Assembly: GCA_963821815.1 (NCBI GenBank)
Contig: CAWGFG010000005.1
Span: 36,707-100,706 of the forward strand
Length of the DNA: 64,000 bases
Direction of reading: 5' to 3'
DNA from: JASGTU01 sp963821815
GTDB taxonomy: Bacteria > Chloroflexota > Anaerolineae > Caldilineales > Caldilineaceae
Each line of letters starts with the position of its first letter. Positions within the stretch are counted from its first letter, which is position 1. Both the position numbers and the translations under genes were made by a program. The notes under the pieces were generated by a model. It did not search any database. It was not told where the DNA came from and worked only from the letters and a program-made list of their open reading frames with translations. Positions 20,525-30,151 of this stretch are shown here, piece after piece.

Positions 20525-20679
20525 GATTTCCCCCTTCTATCTAGGCAGTCACACATAACAGAAAAACGACATAGGCCTAAGTTGCCGGCAGAAGCCCAAT
20601 AAACGGTCGTGCTCGATAGCACGACGCAGGCTGGTTTGTATCGCACCCTTTAGCTAACGCCGTATTAGAACGCTGCATC

Positions 20680-21985
20680 GGTCACCCTCTTGACCAGACC
20701 GCTACTAACCAGTGGCGTCTGTCTGCTAGAAAGCCGACTATGGCAAACTAACCCAAGTTTAGCCCGTATGTTCTGAATTGCCAAACTGGCTGTCCGATAG
20801 ATTATTCCTCTGCCGATGCTTGGTTGATTTGGAACCTCCCGCATCCCGGCTGCGCCACAGCCAGCTGCTGCAGTCGCCAGCCAGGTGTTGCTGACAGGCG
20901 ACACAATCAGGTCGGTGACGGTGGAGGAGAGTTGGAACACTGGTTGTCAGGTAGAGTCGATTAAACCGATGCGCGCCGTCAGTCTGGCTGTGTGCAGGCC
21001 GTTCTTGGCCGCGGGGTAAACTGTGTCGCCGACAACAGTGCCATCGGTCAACGACAGGCCGCCCACCGTTTCGTCGTCGTAGGGGATACGCCGCCTGGGC
21101 GGCGTATCCCGCCACAGGCCGTGCTGGTCCGTGGCGCATTCTGTCTCACCTACAGCGCAGCAGTTGATCACGGAGAAAGCCTCTACCTGTGCGACACTGG
21201 GTCCATAGGAGACCCAGTCGGCGCCGGCTTAATAATGTCAGAGGCTGTCAGTTTACCGCGCCACGATCTGGTCGGCTCCGGCGAAGAGACGAATCACAAA
21301 CGTACAGCCACTCCGTTCTTTCGCTTCACCCGCAACCATAAGCAAATATGGCAAGAAGCACCAGCCACCAGCCGACCATTGAAAGAGACCGCATTCAGTG
21401 GCCGCGTTAAGTTGGCCGGAACCTGTGACAGCCAGGTCAAGCACCGAGTGACCGTCCAGGCTATCTCGTGTCGATACCTCGTTGTGTTTGGCATCCACAC
21501 CGCTTCACTTCACATAGGTCGTTTCCAGGCCAGGTAGGTGTGACTGTTGTCCGGCGCCAGCACTTCCTCCCGGCCTCCAATAGTGCGGCCATTCTGTTCG
21601 GGTAGGATAGGAAGCGTTATTGGCAGATCGAGTTACTCCCGTATGGGTTCGCCGGCAGCCAGGTCAACTTGCAGGAAGCGCGCCCGTGCGCCGTAGCCGC
21701 TGTACGGCAGAAGTCCGTCCTGGAACAGCGGAGGGCTCCACTACGGTCGTCAGCCGCGATCCTTCTGGGCTACTCATGAGGCTCTCAACGTCTTGGTTGT
21801 GGCAGACACCGGATGATCCGTCGTCGGTCAGCCGATAGGCTTGGGCCAGGGGCAAAACATGAGCAAAACCGCCCGTTTCCATTATCTGGGCGACCAGGGA
21901 TGGAGACAGTCGTTCGCCGCGCTTCAACCATAAAGGCGGTGTCAGGACTGATGGCCAACCTTTCCGAATCCATCATATGGTCAGC
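20680..21985 (-). pseudogene. Decayed BNR/YCF48-like beta-propeller gene
   Basis: Scattered over all three reverse frames are blade-like pieces: VLDLAVTGSGQLNAATECGL, FQWSAGGW, FVIRLFAGADQIVAR, LSLTDGTVVGDTVYPAAKNG, FQLSSTVTDLIVSPVSNTWL, and AQAYRLTDDGSS further upstream. This resembles secreted sortilin/YCF48-type propellers ('VxDLxxSP...LxAATxxGLFxSxDGG'). Many frame changes and stops make it a pseudogene. The extent is approximate. Confidence 0.4.
21083..21110. repeat. 28-bp near-perfect palindrome
   Basis: Arms GGGATACGCCGCC and GGCGGCGTATCCC are separated by TG: 13 paired bases with a 2-base centre. There is no following T-run, so it is not a typical terminator. It lies within the decayed propeller gene. 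Confidence 0.7.
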
Positions 21986-21989
21986 ATCG

Positions 21990-22290
21990 GCAGCTCGGAG
22001 TTAAATCTGATTTGAACAGAGCAGAACAATGTACAGCAACTGGACCCACTGTGGGCCACTCCCTGCAGTACGCCGATCGCACGGCAACTGTACCCCTTTT
22101 GTACCCCTTGGTCGGCCATGAATGGGTACCAAGTGATCTCGGAATTCCTGTTGAATAGGCGTAGGGACGTTTCACATTTCGGGTCGTTTATTATCAATGA
22201 CTCCACTGCAAAAAGGGTCGCGAGAAAATAGAAAAACTGGTAAGCTGACGTAAGCCAAGCAAGCAACAGTCGGAAAGCCAGAGAAACTGA
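21990..22290. other. Presumed left flank/end of the IS1182-like element
   Basis: No gene is seen. The region probably includes the left end of the following transposon, but an inverted repeat could not be matched by eye. Confidence 0.3.
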
Positions 22291-22293
22291 AAC

Positions 22294-24043
22294 ATGTATC
22301 GAGAGAATCGCAAGCACCTGCAACCGAGTCTGATGAGTGACGTCACGATGATGTCCAAGGCGCAACGAGAGCGTCTGGAACAGTCATGGGCCGGACCCTT
22401 TCGGGAGTACTGTTTCAAGCAGATCGACGAGAGCATCTTTGCCGTACTCTATTCGGATGTGCCGTCCAGACCCAACGTGCCGATCAATGTGCTAGTCGGA
22501 CTGGAGATCCTCAAGAGCGGACTGGGCTGGAGCGACGAAGAGTTGTACGACTCCTTTCTCTTCGACATGCAGGTGCGCTATGCGGTGGGCTACGAAAGCC
22601 TGAATGATGGGACATTTACCATTCGCTCGCTCTATCATTTTCGCCGCCGGTTGAGCCAGTATCACCAGGAGCAAGGAGTCAACCTGCTGGAAGTAGCCTT
22701 TGAAGCGATCACAGACGAGCAAGTGAAGCGGCTGAACGTGCGCACCAAGACGCTGCGCATGGACAGTACCCAGATCGCCAGCGACATCAGAGAGAGCAGT
22801 CGTCTCCACCTGCTGGTCGAGGGAGTGAATCGACTCTATCGCATCCTGGACGACGGGGAGAAAGCAGCCTACGCATCGCTGTGTGAAGCCTACATTCAGA
22901 CAGAGACCAAGCGCTATGTCTATGGCATCAAAGGGCCGGGTGCGGTGGATGAAGCCATCAAAGACATCGGCATAACGCTGGCTCAAATGCTGTCTGACCT
23001 GAAAGAGCGCCATGGCTCGCACCCAGTCTATCAGACGGTGCAGCGGCTCTTCGACGACAACTATCGCATTGAGGCTGATGGGGTAGAGCCGAAAGCGCAA
23101 CAACGAGATCGGGTCAGGCGCTCTGCAGTCCTTGGATGACCTGGAAGCCAGCTATCGGCACAAAGCGGGCAATTCCTATCAAGGCTATGTGGCCAACATC
23201 AGCGAGAGTTGTGACGAAGAGAACGATTTGCAGTTGATCTCCAAGGTGCAGGTGGCGCCCAACAATGCCGAGGATGCGGCGCTGTTGGCAGAAGCCCTGC
23301 CGAACTTGGTGGAGCGCACAGAGCTGGACACGCTGTATACGGACGGCGGCTATGGCAGCGAGGCAGTCGACCGCTTGACAAATGAGCATCAGGTTGAGCA
23401 AATTCAGACTGGGATTCGGGGTCGCGTCCCTGATCCCAACAAGCTCACACTGGCCGACTTCGACATCGAACAGGATGCAGATGGCAGGCCGACCGGTATC
23501 ACCTGTCCGCAAGGTCAACGAGTTGAGGTGGAATCAGCGCGCAAGTCCGGCTTTGTGGCTCGCTTCGACCCTGACATCTGCACCACCTGTCCTTTACACC
23601 TGGCAGACCGTTGTCGGGCCAAGCCGCACAAACGCAATCATCGCTTCGCCCTGAGATTCACTCAGAAGCAGGTCTTTGTGGCGCAGCGCAGACGTAGGCA
23701 TGCAGAGTTTCGTAGCGCGCCGGGCAATCCAAGAGCGTCAATTGAAGCCACCATACGCTCCGTCAAGCACCCGTTTCGCCAGGGCAAGCTGCCCGTGCGA
23801 GGTCTTTTCCGCGTCACATGCATGATGATCGCATCCGCTGCCATGTGCAACGTACGTCGTATTCAGCGCTATCTGGCCGATAATGGCCCTTGGCGACATG
23901 TTTCTTGGCCAGTTTCCGTCCATCGCACCCCATCGGGACGCCTTGACAAGCCAGTTCCGGCAGTCAACAGCCTAATCGCCTCAGGTCGACGCTTATTCTG
24001 GCGACCTCTTTGTCGCCGTCACAATACATGTTTCAGTTGTTAA
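22294..24043 (+). pseudogene. IS1182-like transposase, one frameshift
   Basis: ATG 22294 starts a ~560-aa transposase. The N-terminal DUF772-type region contains VPSRPNVPINVLVGLEILK, SDEELYDSFLFDMQVRYAVG and TFTIRSLYHFRRRL. The DDE core contains TLRMDSTQIASDIRESSRL (first Asp), TLYTDGGYGSEAVDRL (second Asp) and RASIEATIRSVKHPFR (Glu). A Cys-rich CTTCPLHLADRC lies before the last motif. The frame breaks near 23108: dropping one C after GCGCAACAA gives AQQEIGSGALQSLDDLEASY and a continuous protein. As it stands only the first 281 residues are made. A single-base event like this could be recent, programmed, or an error. Confidence 0.85.
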
Positions 24044-24249
24044 GGTGCGCTTCTTTCAGTAGAGTCATATAGGGTAAAGCGGACGCACGCCCCCTCCTTC
24101 CGCCATCCGTCACGGTCCGATACCGAGCTGGCGACGATTTTCCATGTGACCAATTATTATGTCGAGTACCAATACCGGGCTGCGACGGGGCAAGCATTTG
24201 CACAGCATCATCCTGGAGATCGAGAGCGGCTCGCAGATCCCCTGGCACT

Positions 24250-24640
24250 TTTTTATTGGTGGGGTATAGTGGGCCCGGCCCGTTCGAGCCAGGCCTTGGC
24301 ATCCAGTGTCAGTACCTCGGACGCCTTGTTCTCGTACTCGTCGAGTTCGTCCTCTGTCAGCACATCTCGCCAGCGGCCATTTGTTCCCTTATAGAAAAAT
24401 GAACGCGCTCCTCCTACCCACTTGCTAGAATTGTTGAAGCCCTCTCGTTCAGCACGGGTACGCATCGCGGTGAGGCTGGTTTGCTGTGCAATCTGTGATG
24501 GTGAGGAGGGAGACGCGTCAAACCACAGACCGAGTCGATGGAGGCTTTGCCTTTCCGGGCGCCGTAGCGCTGGATGAGGATGACCTGTGCCACATCGCTC
24601 CATTGGTCAGCGTGTGTGCCGTGCGGGAACTGGCGGCCGA
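24250..24640 (-). pseudogene. Sulfotransferase-like C-terminal fragment
   Basis: The reverse frame ending near 24253 reads NNSSKWVGGARSFFYKGTNG, RWRDVLTEDELDEYENKASE and LTLDAKAWLERAG. This matches the C-terminal part of PAPS-dependent sulfotransferases (the FFRKGxxGDW motif followed by the closing helix). The 5' part is unreadable in one frame, and the PAPS-binding P-loop start of the enzyme is missing. This is a decayed remnant. Confidence 0.5.
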
Positions 24641-24644
24641 CAGC

Positions 24645-25104
24645 ATTACCCCCGCATCTGTTGCGCCACACCATTCGGCTCGCCACTGCATGCGTCTTCC
24701 TGGAGGCTTTGTGAGCTTGGCGTGGGTGTTGGGTAATCGTACAGTTCGGTTCCCGCAGGTCTACGGACAGCCGGCAGAGGAAGAGAGGGTCGAGCGCAGT
24801 AAGCCAGATCGACCTCAACGCCTGCGCAGAATGTTGCGTTCTGTGCGATTGTGGCGGCTGCTGACGGCAATGGTTGTACAGCGTTTCAAATGATAGAAGT
24901 CTGCCAGGGTTTCCCGTGCGAACCGACGGGTCGCCCGAGGACGAAGATCGTTGAGGACCGGGATGAAGCGATCCACCAACCGGTCTGTGCTCTCCCGTTG
25001 ACGCACCCAGCAGAAGGCGGCAAACAGGGCGCAGGCTTGAGAGCTATCCTGACGACGTCGTCGGAGAGCGAAAGAACCCGCTCACCCTCATCGCCGATGC
25101 CAGA
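24645..25104. other. No clear gene
   Basis: Open frames on both strands lack family motifs. The region is probably degraded sequence upstream of the sulfotransferase fragment. Confidence 0.3.
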
Positions 25105-25106
25105 AC

Positions 25107-25142
25107 CCAGCTATCGGGAAGCCGCAACTTCCCGATAGCTGG
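25107..25142 (-). terminator. Strong hairpin at the 3' end of the flavin oxidase gene
   Basis: Perfect 15-bp arms (CCAGCTATCGGGAAG and its complement) with loop CCGCAA. The stem contains the stop codon of the oxidase gene. No run of T follows on either strand, so it would be a Rho-independent terminator only in a loose sense. It may instead protect the mRNA 3' end. Confidence 0.55.
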
Positions 25143-26535
25143 TCGTGGTGTAGATCGTAAATGATTCCGCCTGCGGTTTGATGTTCTGGTTGATGTGGAA
25201 AACGTTGTCCGGGTCGTACTGGGCCTTTATCTTCGCCAGCCGGTCATCGTTGTGCCGGTACGAAGCCTTCACCCGTTCCTGTCCCTCATCGTCCATCATG
25301 AAGTTGACGTAGGCGCCGCCCGCCGAATAGGGGTGGATGGCGTCCCAGTAGTCGCGCGTCCACGAGATGATCTTGTCGTTACTGGCCGGGTCGGGGTCCA
25401 CGCCCACGATCACCATGCCCCACTTCGCATCGCGGTAGGCCCACGCCGTCTCATCGGCGCCAACTCGTGCCGCCGCGCCGTCGATGGGATACATGTGCAT
25501 GGTAGACTGCGGTGTCGGCAATGCGTGCGCATACTCAATATGCTTATCGATGGCGGCATCCGGAATCTCTTTGATGAAATCCGCCTTCCAGTACCACTGA
25601 TGACCGGCCGGATAGAGCGGGTCAAACATGCTCTGCCACGCTGGATGCGGCATACGACCCACGTGTTCGGTCGCGACCGGCGCAGCAGCGCGGGCGGAAT
25701 CTAGCGCTGCTTCGGCCTGGCCGTCCGTACCCGTACAGCACCAGAACACACCGCACATCTTCTTGCCGACTAGAGCGTCGGGAAAGGGTGGTCCTGGAAC
25801 CGTGACAAAGGCAAAGAAGCCGTTAATCTCATCCGCCTGCGCGGGCATGAATTCCCGGTACCACTGTAAGACATCCTTGGTGTGCTCCAGCTCCCAGAGC
25901 ATGGGTCCGGCGTAGTCCATGCTTACGTCGTTACCGCGGAAGAGGAAGGACGTCACTACCCCAAAATTGCCGCCGCCGCCACGAACGGCCCAAAAGAGAT
26001 CCGGGTGGTTGTCGGCGTCCACGGTGACGAAGCTGCCGTCGGCCAACACCATGTCCGCTTCGAGCAGATTGTCGATGGTCAGCCCGTACTTGCGGGTGAG
26101 ATGGCCCATGCCGCCGCCCAGAGTCAAGCCACCAACGCCGGTGGTGGAAATGATACCGGTCGGGACGGCCATGCCAAAGGCGTGGGTGGCCGAGTCCACA
26201 TCAGCCCAGGTTGCGCCGCCGCCCACACGAACGGTGCGGGCGTCTGGGTCAACGCGCACATTGTTGATGGGCGAAAGGTCGATCACCAACCCGCCGTCCA
26301 CCGTTCCCAAGCCACCGCCGTTGTGCCCACCGCCGCGGACGGCGATGTCCAGGCCCCGCTCGCGTCCATAGGTGACTGCGGCCATGACATCGGCTGCGTT
26401 GGCGCACTGGGCAATTAAGGCCGGCTTTTTGTCGATCATGCCGTTGTAGACGGCGCGCGCGTCGTCGTAGCCGTCATCTCCGGGATGGACGACTTTTCCT
26501 CTCAGTTCCAAGGTCGGTTCCACTGCAACTGCCAT
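25111..26535 (-). CDS. FAD-linked oxidase, berberine-bridge-enzyme type (PCMH fold)
   Basis: The start ATG 26535 is chosen for an AAAGGAGGAG ribosome-binding site 6 bases upstream; the longer open frame upstream has no such site. The protein is 474 aa. The FAD_binding_4 domain contains CANAADVMAAVTYGRERGLD, then VRGGGHNGGG with the histidine that binds FAD covalently, and GVGGLTLGGGMGHLTRKYGL. The C-terminal BBE domain contains YVNFMMDDEGQERVKASYRH and YDPDNVFHINQNI. The cysteine used for bicovalent FAD attachment in sugar oxidases is not evident, so a single covalent bond is likely. Such enzymes oxidise sugars, alcohols or natural products with O2; the substrate is not predictable here. It has no signal peptide. 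It is one of the few completely intact genes in the window and stands alone, with the hairpin at its end. Confidence 0.9.
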   Translation of the reverse strand: MAVAVEPTLELRGKVVHPGDDGYDDARAVYNGMIDKKPALIAQCANAADVMAAVTYGRERGLDIAVRGGGHNGGGLGTVDGGLVIDLSPINNVRVDPDARTVRVGGGATWADVDSATHAFGMAVPTGIISTTGVGGLTLGGGMGHLTRKYGLTIDNLLEADMVLADGSFVTVDADNHPDLFWAVRGGGGNFGVVTSFLFRGNDVSMDYAGPMLWELEHTKDVLQWYREFMPAQADEINGFFAFVTVPGPPFPDALVGKKMCGVFWCCTGTDGQAEAALDSARAAAPVATEHVGRMPHPAWQSMFDPLYPAGHQWYWKADFIKEIPDAAIDKHIEYAHALPTPQSTMHMYPIDGAAARVGADETAWAYRDAKWGMVIVGVDPDPASNDKIISWTRDYWDAIHPYSAGGAYVNFMMDDEGQERVKASYRHNDDRLAKIKAQYDPDNVFHINQNIKPQAESFTIYTTTSYREVAASR

Positions 26536-26899
26536 TCTGCTCCTCCTTTGTGTGTGTACTGCACGTAAGCGAACAAAAACTCTCATGCAAGCCGAACAGA
26601 CTCTCATGAGAAGAGGCAGGATCAAATCATCACAGCACGATTTCCAGTTGATCGTTCCCCGCCTGTGCTAGCAGAGTAGCAAAGGCTGATGAGGCACTGC
26701 CGCACGCCGGAAAAGAAAGCAGGGAGCGGTGCAGCGTGCGCTAAGGTTTCGACCCGAGATCAAGGGTGTGCTGTTGGTTTTGTTTCAGTGGCGCTGCGAT
26801 GTGATAACTTGCAGAGGATAGAATGCGCAATTAAGACTGTCAATATTGTACATATTATCACAAATGATCGGCCCCTCTCTCCATGCGTGCTGCCGGCGG
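26536..26899. other. Upstream region of the oxidase gene
   Basis: No recognisable gene. The region contains the oxidase ribosome-binding site and presumably its promoter on the minus strand. Confidence 0.35.
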
Positions 26900-27549
26900 A
26901 TGTTGGGGCTGATCGGCTACATCTCCACGCTGCTCTACGGGGTGGACGATGGCATGTCCGATACGTTCCGTGAGTTGCCGGCCTATTTCTCGGCAGCGCT
27001 CATAGCAGGGTTACCTGTCTAGACGCAAAGCGCAAGAGGAAGCAAATCGTCACGACAAAACGGACAGCCAGGCCAGGGATTCGCTGGTGCGCAAGATCTA
27101 TCTCTACATTTTTCTCTTTGTTTCAATCATGTCGGTGCTGGGCAGCGCAATTTTCGTCATCTACTGGCTGCTGCAGTGGCTGCTATTCAGCGAATCCCTC
27201 ACGCTAATCGACATCGCGATTCCCCTGACGATAGCCGCAGTGCAACTCATCGTCTGGTTCTATCATCTCGCCACACTGCGAACGGACCGCACGCTGACCG
27301 CCCCGCGTGAGGTGCGCCAACTGGCGACATGCAACTGGCGCTGATCGACGACGGGGATTCGGCCGCAATGGCCTGCATTGCGGCGCGCCTACGCAAGGCG
27401 GCTCCTGGGCTAGATGTTGTGCCAATACAAGCAGGCGCGACGGATTTACCGGCGGCGGAGCAGCAGAGGGCGGCGGCGCAACTGGAGCAAGCGGAGGTCA
27501 TAGTCGCTCCCTGGTCGCTCTACCTCAAGCAGGAAGGGACATCACCCTC
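26900..27549 (+). pseudogene. DUF5671-type membrane protein, broken and cut by the adjacent composite unit
   Basis: The pieces read LIGYISTLLYGVDDGMSDTF, RELPAYFSAALIAGLPV, then (new frame) RKAQEEANRHDKTDSQARDS, LVRKIYLYIFLFVSIMSVLG, two membrane helices (FVIYWLLQWLLF; IAIPLTIAAVQLIVWFYHLA), and (third frame) MQLALIDDGDSAAMACIAAR, PGLDVVPIQAG and AEVIVAPWSLYLKQEG. The order of 'LVRRIYLY' helices and the C-terminal 'vlDgGdg...ivgPW' part fits the DUF5671 proteins common in Chloroflexota. A stop sits at about 27020 and a frame change at about 27330. The C terminus is cut at 27550 by the palindromic end of the next unit. Confidence 0.6.
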
Positions 27550-27589
27550 GTGACCTGCTCCATCGCTTTAGCGGGGGAGAGCAGGTCAC
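27550..27589. repeat. 40-bp hairpin element, copy A
   Basis: Arms GTGACCTGCTC and GAGCAGGTCAC surround CGCTTTAGCG, which can itself fold. The same hairpin family occurs at 43849, 63824 and, joined to tnpB 3' ends, at 30137 and 61000. It marks the exact point where the DUF5671 gene is interrupted. Confidence 0.75.
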
Positions 27590-27604
27590 ATAGAGGTGCA
27601 GACT

Positions 27605-27799
27605 ATGATGAGCAAGAAGGACTTCGCAGCGATAAAAACACTGAATAAGCGTGGTGTCTATCAGAAGGACATCGCAGAACAGGTGGGCGTACATCCCAGG
27701 ACCGTGAGCAACTCCTACCGAAACGGCGACAAACCGCTTGCGCTTACAAAGGGGGCTCTGTTACAGGAGAAATTATTTAGACTTCTTAATACTTCTTGA
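27605..27799 (+). pseudogene. IstA N-terminal helix-turn-helix fragment, copy A
   Basis: The product is 64 aa: MMSKKDFAAIKTLNKRGVYQ, KDIAEQVGVHPRTVSNSYRN and a short random tail. The helix-turn-helix matches the start of IS21 IstA (IKxLxxRGVYQKDIAEQLGVHPKTVSRAL). Everything after the recognition helix is lost. An AGAGGTGCAG sequence precedes it, so it may be translated as a small DNA-binding peptide. An almost identical copy lies at 43903. Confidence 0.65.
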
Positions 27800-27860
27800 T
27801 AGGCAGTCAGTTCTTCATCGGACTCCCACTGCCACGTTCGCGTCAAGCCTCACTTGTGTG

Positions 27861-28127
27861 TCACCAGAGGTTTGTATATGTATCTGCTGTTCGAGGCTTT
27901 ACGGCTACAATGATCACCCTGTCGCCCTTCACCTGATAGATGATACGCCAGCCATCGATCTGGATACGGCGCAAACCCGCCAATTCCCGGCCTAATGCCT
28001 TACTATCAGGTGGCCTTGGCTCCTCTTGCAGATCGAGAATGATCTCCAGCATGTCTTTGCTCAGGCGAGGGGGCACCGTACGCAAGGCCACCTGTGCCTT
28101 GTCTGTTAGCTCAAGTTGGTACTGAAT
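27861..28127 (-). CDS. RelE/ParE-family toxin (type II), copy A
   Basis: The RelE/ParE fold is evident: LELTDKAQVALRTVPPRLSK, RPPDSKALGRELAGLRRIQI, DGWRIIYQVKGDRVIIVAVK and PRTADTYTNLW, with the basic residues typical of ribosome-dependent mRNA nucleases or gyrase poisons. A GTG at 28091 gives a start, but that would remove the first beta strand (YQLELTDKAQV). The in-frame codons upstream to 28127 are open and family-like, and the only plausible start there is ATT (28127-28125), overlapping the antitoxin stop. Either a rare ATT start is used or a base has been lost. It pairs with the Phd-type antitoxin gene immediately upstream on the same strand. Confidence 0.75.
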   Translation of the reverse strand: MQYQLELTDKAQVALRTVPPRLSKDMLEIILDLQEEPRPPDSKALGRELAGLRRIQIDGWRIIYQVKGDRVIIVAVKPRTADTYTNLW

Positions 28128-28398
28128 TGCCGATCAAGGCCCGGAGGCCTGCCTCGTCGATTGGGGTGGTTGAGTTCTCGCCTCGCTCCAGTTCCAGTAG
28201 CCCCTCCAACCCGGTCACAAGATCGTCCAGGTCTTCCAGCCGTTCGGCGATTTTGTTCCACTGCTCGGGCGAAACGATGACAGCCACAGGTTTGCCCTTG
28301 CTGGACAGCATGACCGGACTCTCTTTTGCCTTGCTGATTACGTCCAGATGCCGATGGCGAATATCGCTAACCGTTGCCGTCTGCGGTAGTTTATTCAT
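28111..28398 (-). CDS. Phd/YefM-family antitoxin, copy A
   Basis: The product is 95 aa: MNKLPQTATVSDIRHRHLDV, ISKAKESPVMLSSKGKPVAV, IVSPEQWNKIAERLEDLDDL. The N-terminal part is the Phd/YefM DNA-binding fold, and the acidic C-terminal part would wrap the toxin. Its stop overlaps the toxin's probable start. It is normally autoregulatory together with the toxin. No palindromic operator could be pinned down upstream. A frameshifted duplicate lies at 44420-44706. Confidence 0.8.
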   Translation of the reverse strand: MNKLPQTATVSDIRHRHLDVISKAKESPVMLSSKGKPVAVIVSPEQWNKIAERLEDLDDLVTGLEGLLELERGENSTTPIDEAGLRALIGNSVPT

Positions 28399-28512
28399 GG
28401 TTGCACCTCGTATGTCATTAAAATGTCATCTAGTGATATCGTAGCAGGTAAAAGATTAGAAGTCAATCGTGTCACCGCCAATATTAAACTCCCCAGAAAC
28501 GCCATCGGAGGT
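28399..28512. promoter_or_regulatory. Promoter region of the Phd/RelE pair
   Basis: This AT-rich stretch precedes the antitoxin start on the minus strand and is conserved in the second copy (about 44707-44811). It includes ATGTCATTAAAATGTCAT, a pair of ATGTCA direct repeats that could be operator half-sites. Confidence 0.4.
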
Positions 28513-28622
28513 CCATAGAAAAGTGCCAGGGTACTCCCCTTTTCAAAGGGGATGGGGAATGGCACGCTCTCCTGGTTCCCCGTTAGTTCGATTAATTTCA
28601 TCTAGTCCAGTATCTTACCAAA

Positions 28623-29015
28623 ATGACGGTGAAACGCACACGACATTCTGCCTACGAAATCAACTATCACTTCGTGTGGGTTCCGCTATACCGGCGACCG
28701 CTTCTGGTTGACGGTATTGCGTCTCAACTGGTTGAGTTGCCGCAAGAGAAGACTTGCGAACTTGAGGGCGAAATCTGGCATGTGAGCGTACAGCCTGACC
28801 ACGTTCACCTGTTCTACAGCGTCCTGCCTACGTTTGCGCCCCACCAGATCATGCACCGGCTCAAGGGGTACAGCGCCCGCATGCTGCGCAAAGAGTTTCC
28901 TCATCTGCAAAGCGAGATGCCGATCATGTGGACGCGCGCCTACTGTGTAGGGACGGCTGGCACTGTATCGGCTAAGACGATTCAGCGATACATTGAGGAG
29001 CAGGGGGGCAGGTAG
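28623..29015 (+). CDS. tnpA: TnpA, Y1 (HUH) transposase of IS200/IS605 family
   Basis: The product is 130 aa and complete. It has the family start (RTRHSAYEINYHFVWVPLYR), the HUH metal-binding motif in VQPDHVHLF (about residues 56-64), MHRLKGYSARMLRKEFPHL, and the catalytic tyrosine in TIQRYIEEQ near the C terminus. It cuts and joins single-stranded ends at the subterminal hairpins. It is directly followed by tnpB: the TAG stop at 29013-29015 is adjacent to the GTG at 29016. No frame damage is visible, so it may be active on the related copies. Confidence 0.92.
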   Translation: MTVKRTRHSAYEINYHFVWVPLYRRPLLVDGIASQLVELPQEKTCELEGEIWHVSVQPDHVHLFYSVLPTFAPHQIMHRLKGYSARMLRKEFPHLQSEMPIMWTRAYCVGTAGTVSAKTIQRYIEEQGGR

Positions 29016-30151
29016 GTGATCCGCACGGTCAAGTACCGCTTGTCGCCGACGAAAAAGCAGCGCTTTGTGCTGGACGCTCTCTTTTTTCAGATGCAGACCG
29101 TCTACAACGATGCGTTGAACGAACGGCGCTGGTACTGGCGCAGGAGTCGGCGCAGCATCAGCTACTGCGACCAATGGAAACGGATGCGCAATAACGGCAC
29201 AAGTACCCCGACGAAAGAGGGTTGTTGGACGCCACGTCGATCCAGCAAATGCTTCGCCGTGTGGATAAGGTGAGCCGGGCGTTTTACCAGGGGCAACGGG
29301 GAGCGCCGCGATTCAAGGGGCGCACCCGCTTCAAGAGCGTGGAGTACCGCTGCAGGGACGGTTGCAAACTGTGCGGCAACAGGCTGTACGTGCAACACGT
29401 GGGGGAGATTCCAGTCAGGCTGCATCGTCCGCTTCCGGAGGACGCCGTGAGTAAGCAGGTCATCCTCAAGCGCAGCCTGGATAAGTGGTATGTCTGCTTT
29501 CAGATCGAGCTGCCCGACCCCGAACCTATCGTCCACAGCGGTCCAGCCGTGGGTGTGGACGTCGGTTTGCACAGCCTGTTGGCGTTTTCCGACGGCACGT
29601 TGGTCGACAATCCACGCTGGCTGCGAAGCGGATTGCGCAAGCTGCGAGTCGCACAACGTCGCCTGTCCAGGCGCAAGAAGTACAGTTCGGGGTGGCGCAA
29701 GGCCGCTCGACAGGTCGCCAAGCAGCACGAGCATGTGGCCAATCAGAGGCGTGACTTCTGGCACAAGACCACAACCGAGCTCGCCCAAACGTACGGCCTG
29801 ATTGCCATCGAGGAGTTGAATCTGGCGTTTATGACCCGCAACGGCCATTTGTCCCTGTCCGCACACGACGCGGCGTTGGGCATGTTCCGGCAAATGTTGA
29901 GCTACAAAGTCGAAAATACTGGTAGCCGGCTCGTTGCTGTGGACCCGCGCAACACGAGCCAAGCGTGTAGCGGTTGTGGGGTGATTGTCGCCAAAGGTCT
30001 GAACGTTCGTACCCATCATTGTCCTGACTGTGGCGTTGAGCTCGATCGGGATGTCAACGCTGCTCGGAATATTCTTGCCCGTGGACTGCGGGTTGAGGCG
30101 CTAACGTATCCGGTTGCGGACTGCGTAGCCTCAGATGCTCCCTCGCTTTAG
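29016..30151 (+). pseudogene. tnpB: TnpB RNA-guided nuclease, one frameshift
   Basis: TnpB uses an RNA from the element's 3' end (omega RNA) to cut DNA next to a short motif. The N terminus VIRTVKYRLSPTKKQRFVLD and QMQTVYNDALNERRWYWR is in one frame. After about 29196 the rest is in another (LLDATSIQQMLRRVDKVSRA, then RFKGRTRFKSVEYRC). One missing base near AATAACGG restores NRHKYPDERGLLDATS. The RuvC residues are all present: VGVDVGLHSLLAFSDG, IAIEELNLAFM and DRDVNAARNIL. The zinc finger CSGCG...CPDCG lies between them. The coding end is 17 bases from the right tip, so any omega RNA must overlap the 3' coding region, as is typical. Confidence 0.88.

Noticed and set aside
25882..26418. Forward frame antisense to the FAD oxidase
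   Set aside because: The reverse strand carries the clear enzyme; the forward frame is a codon-bias shadow.
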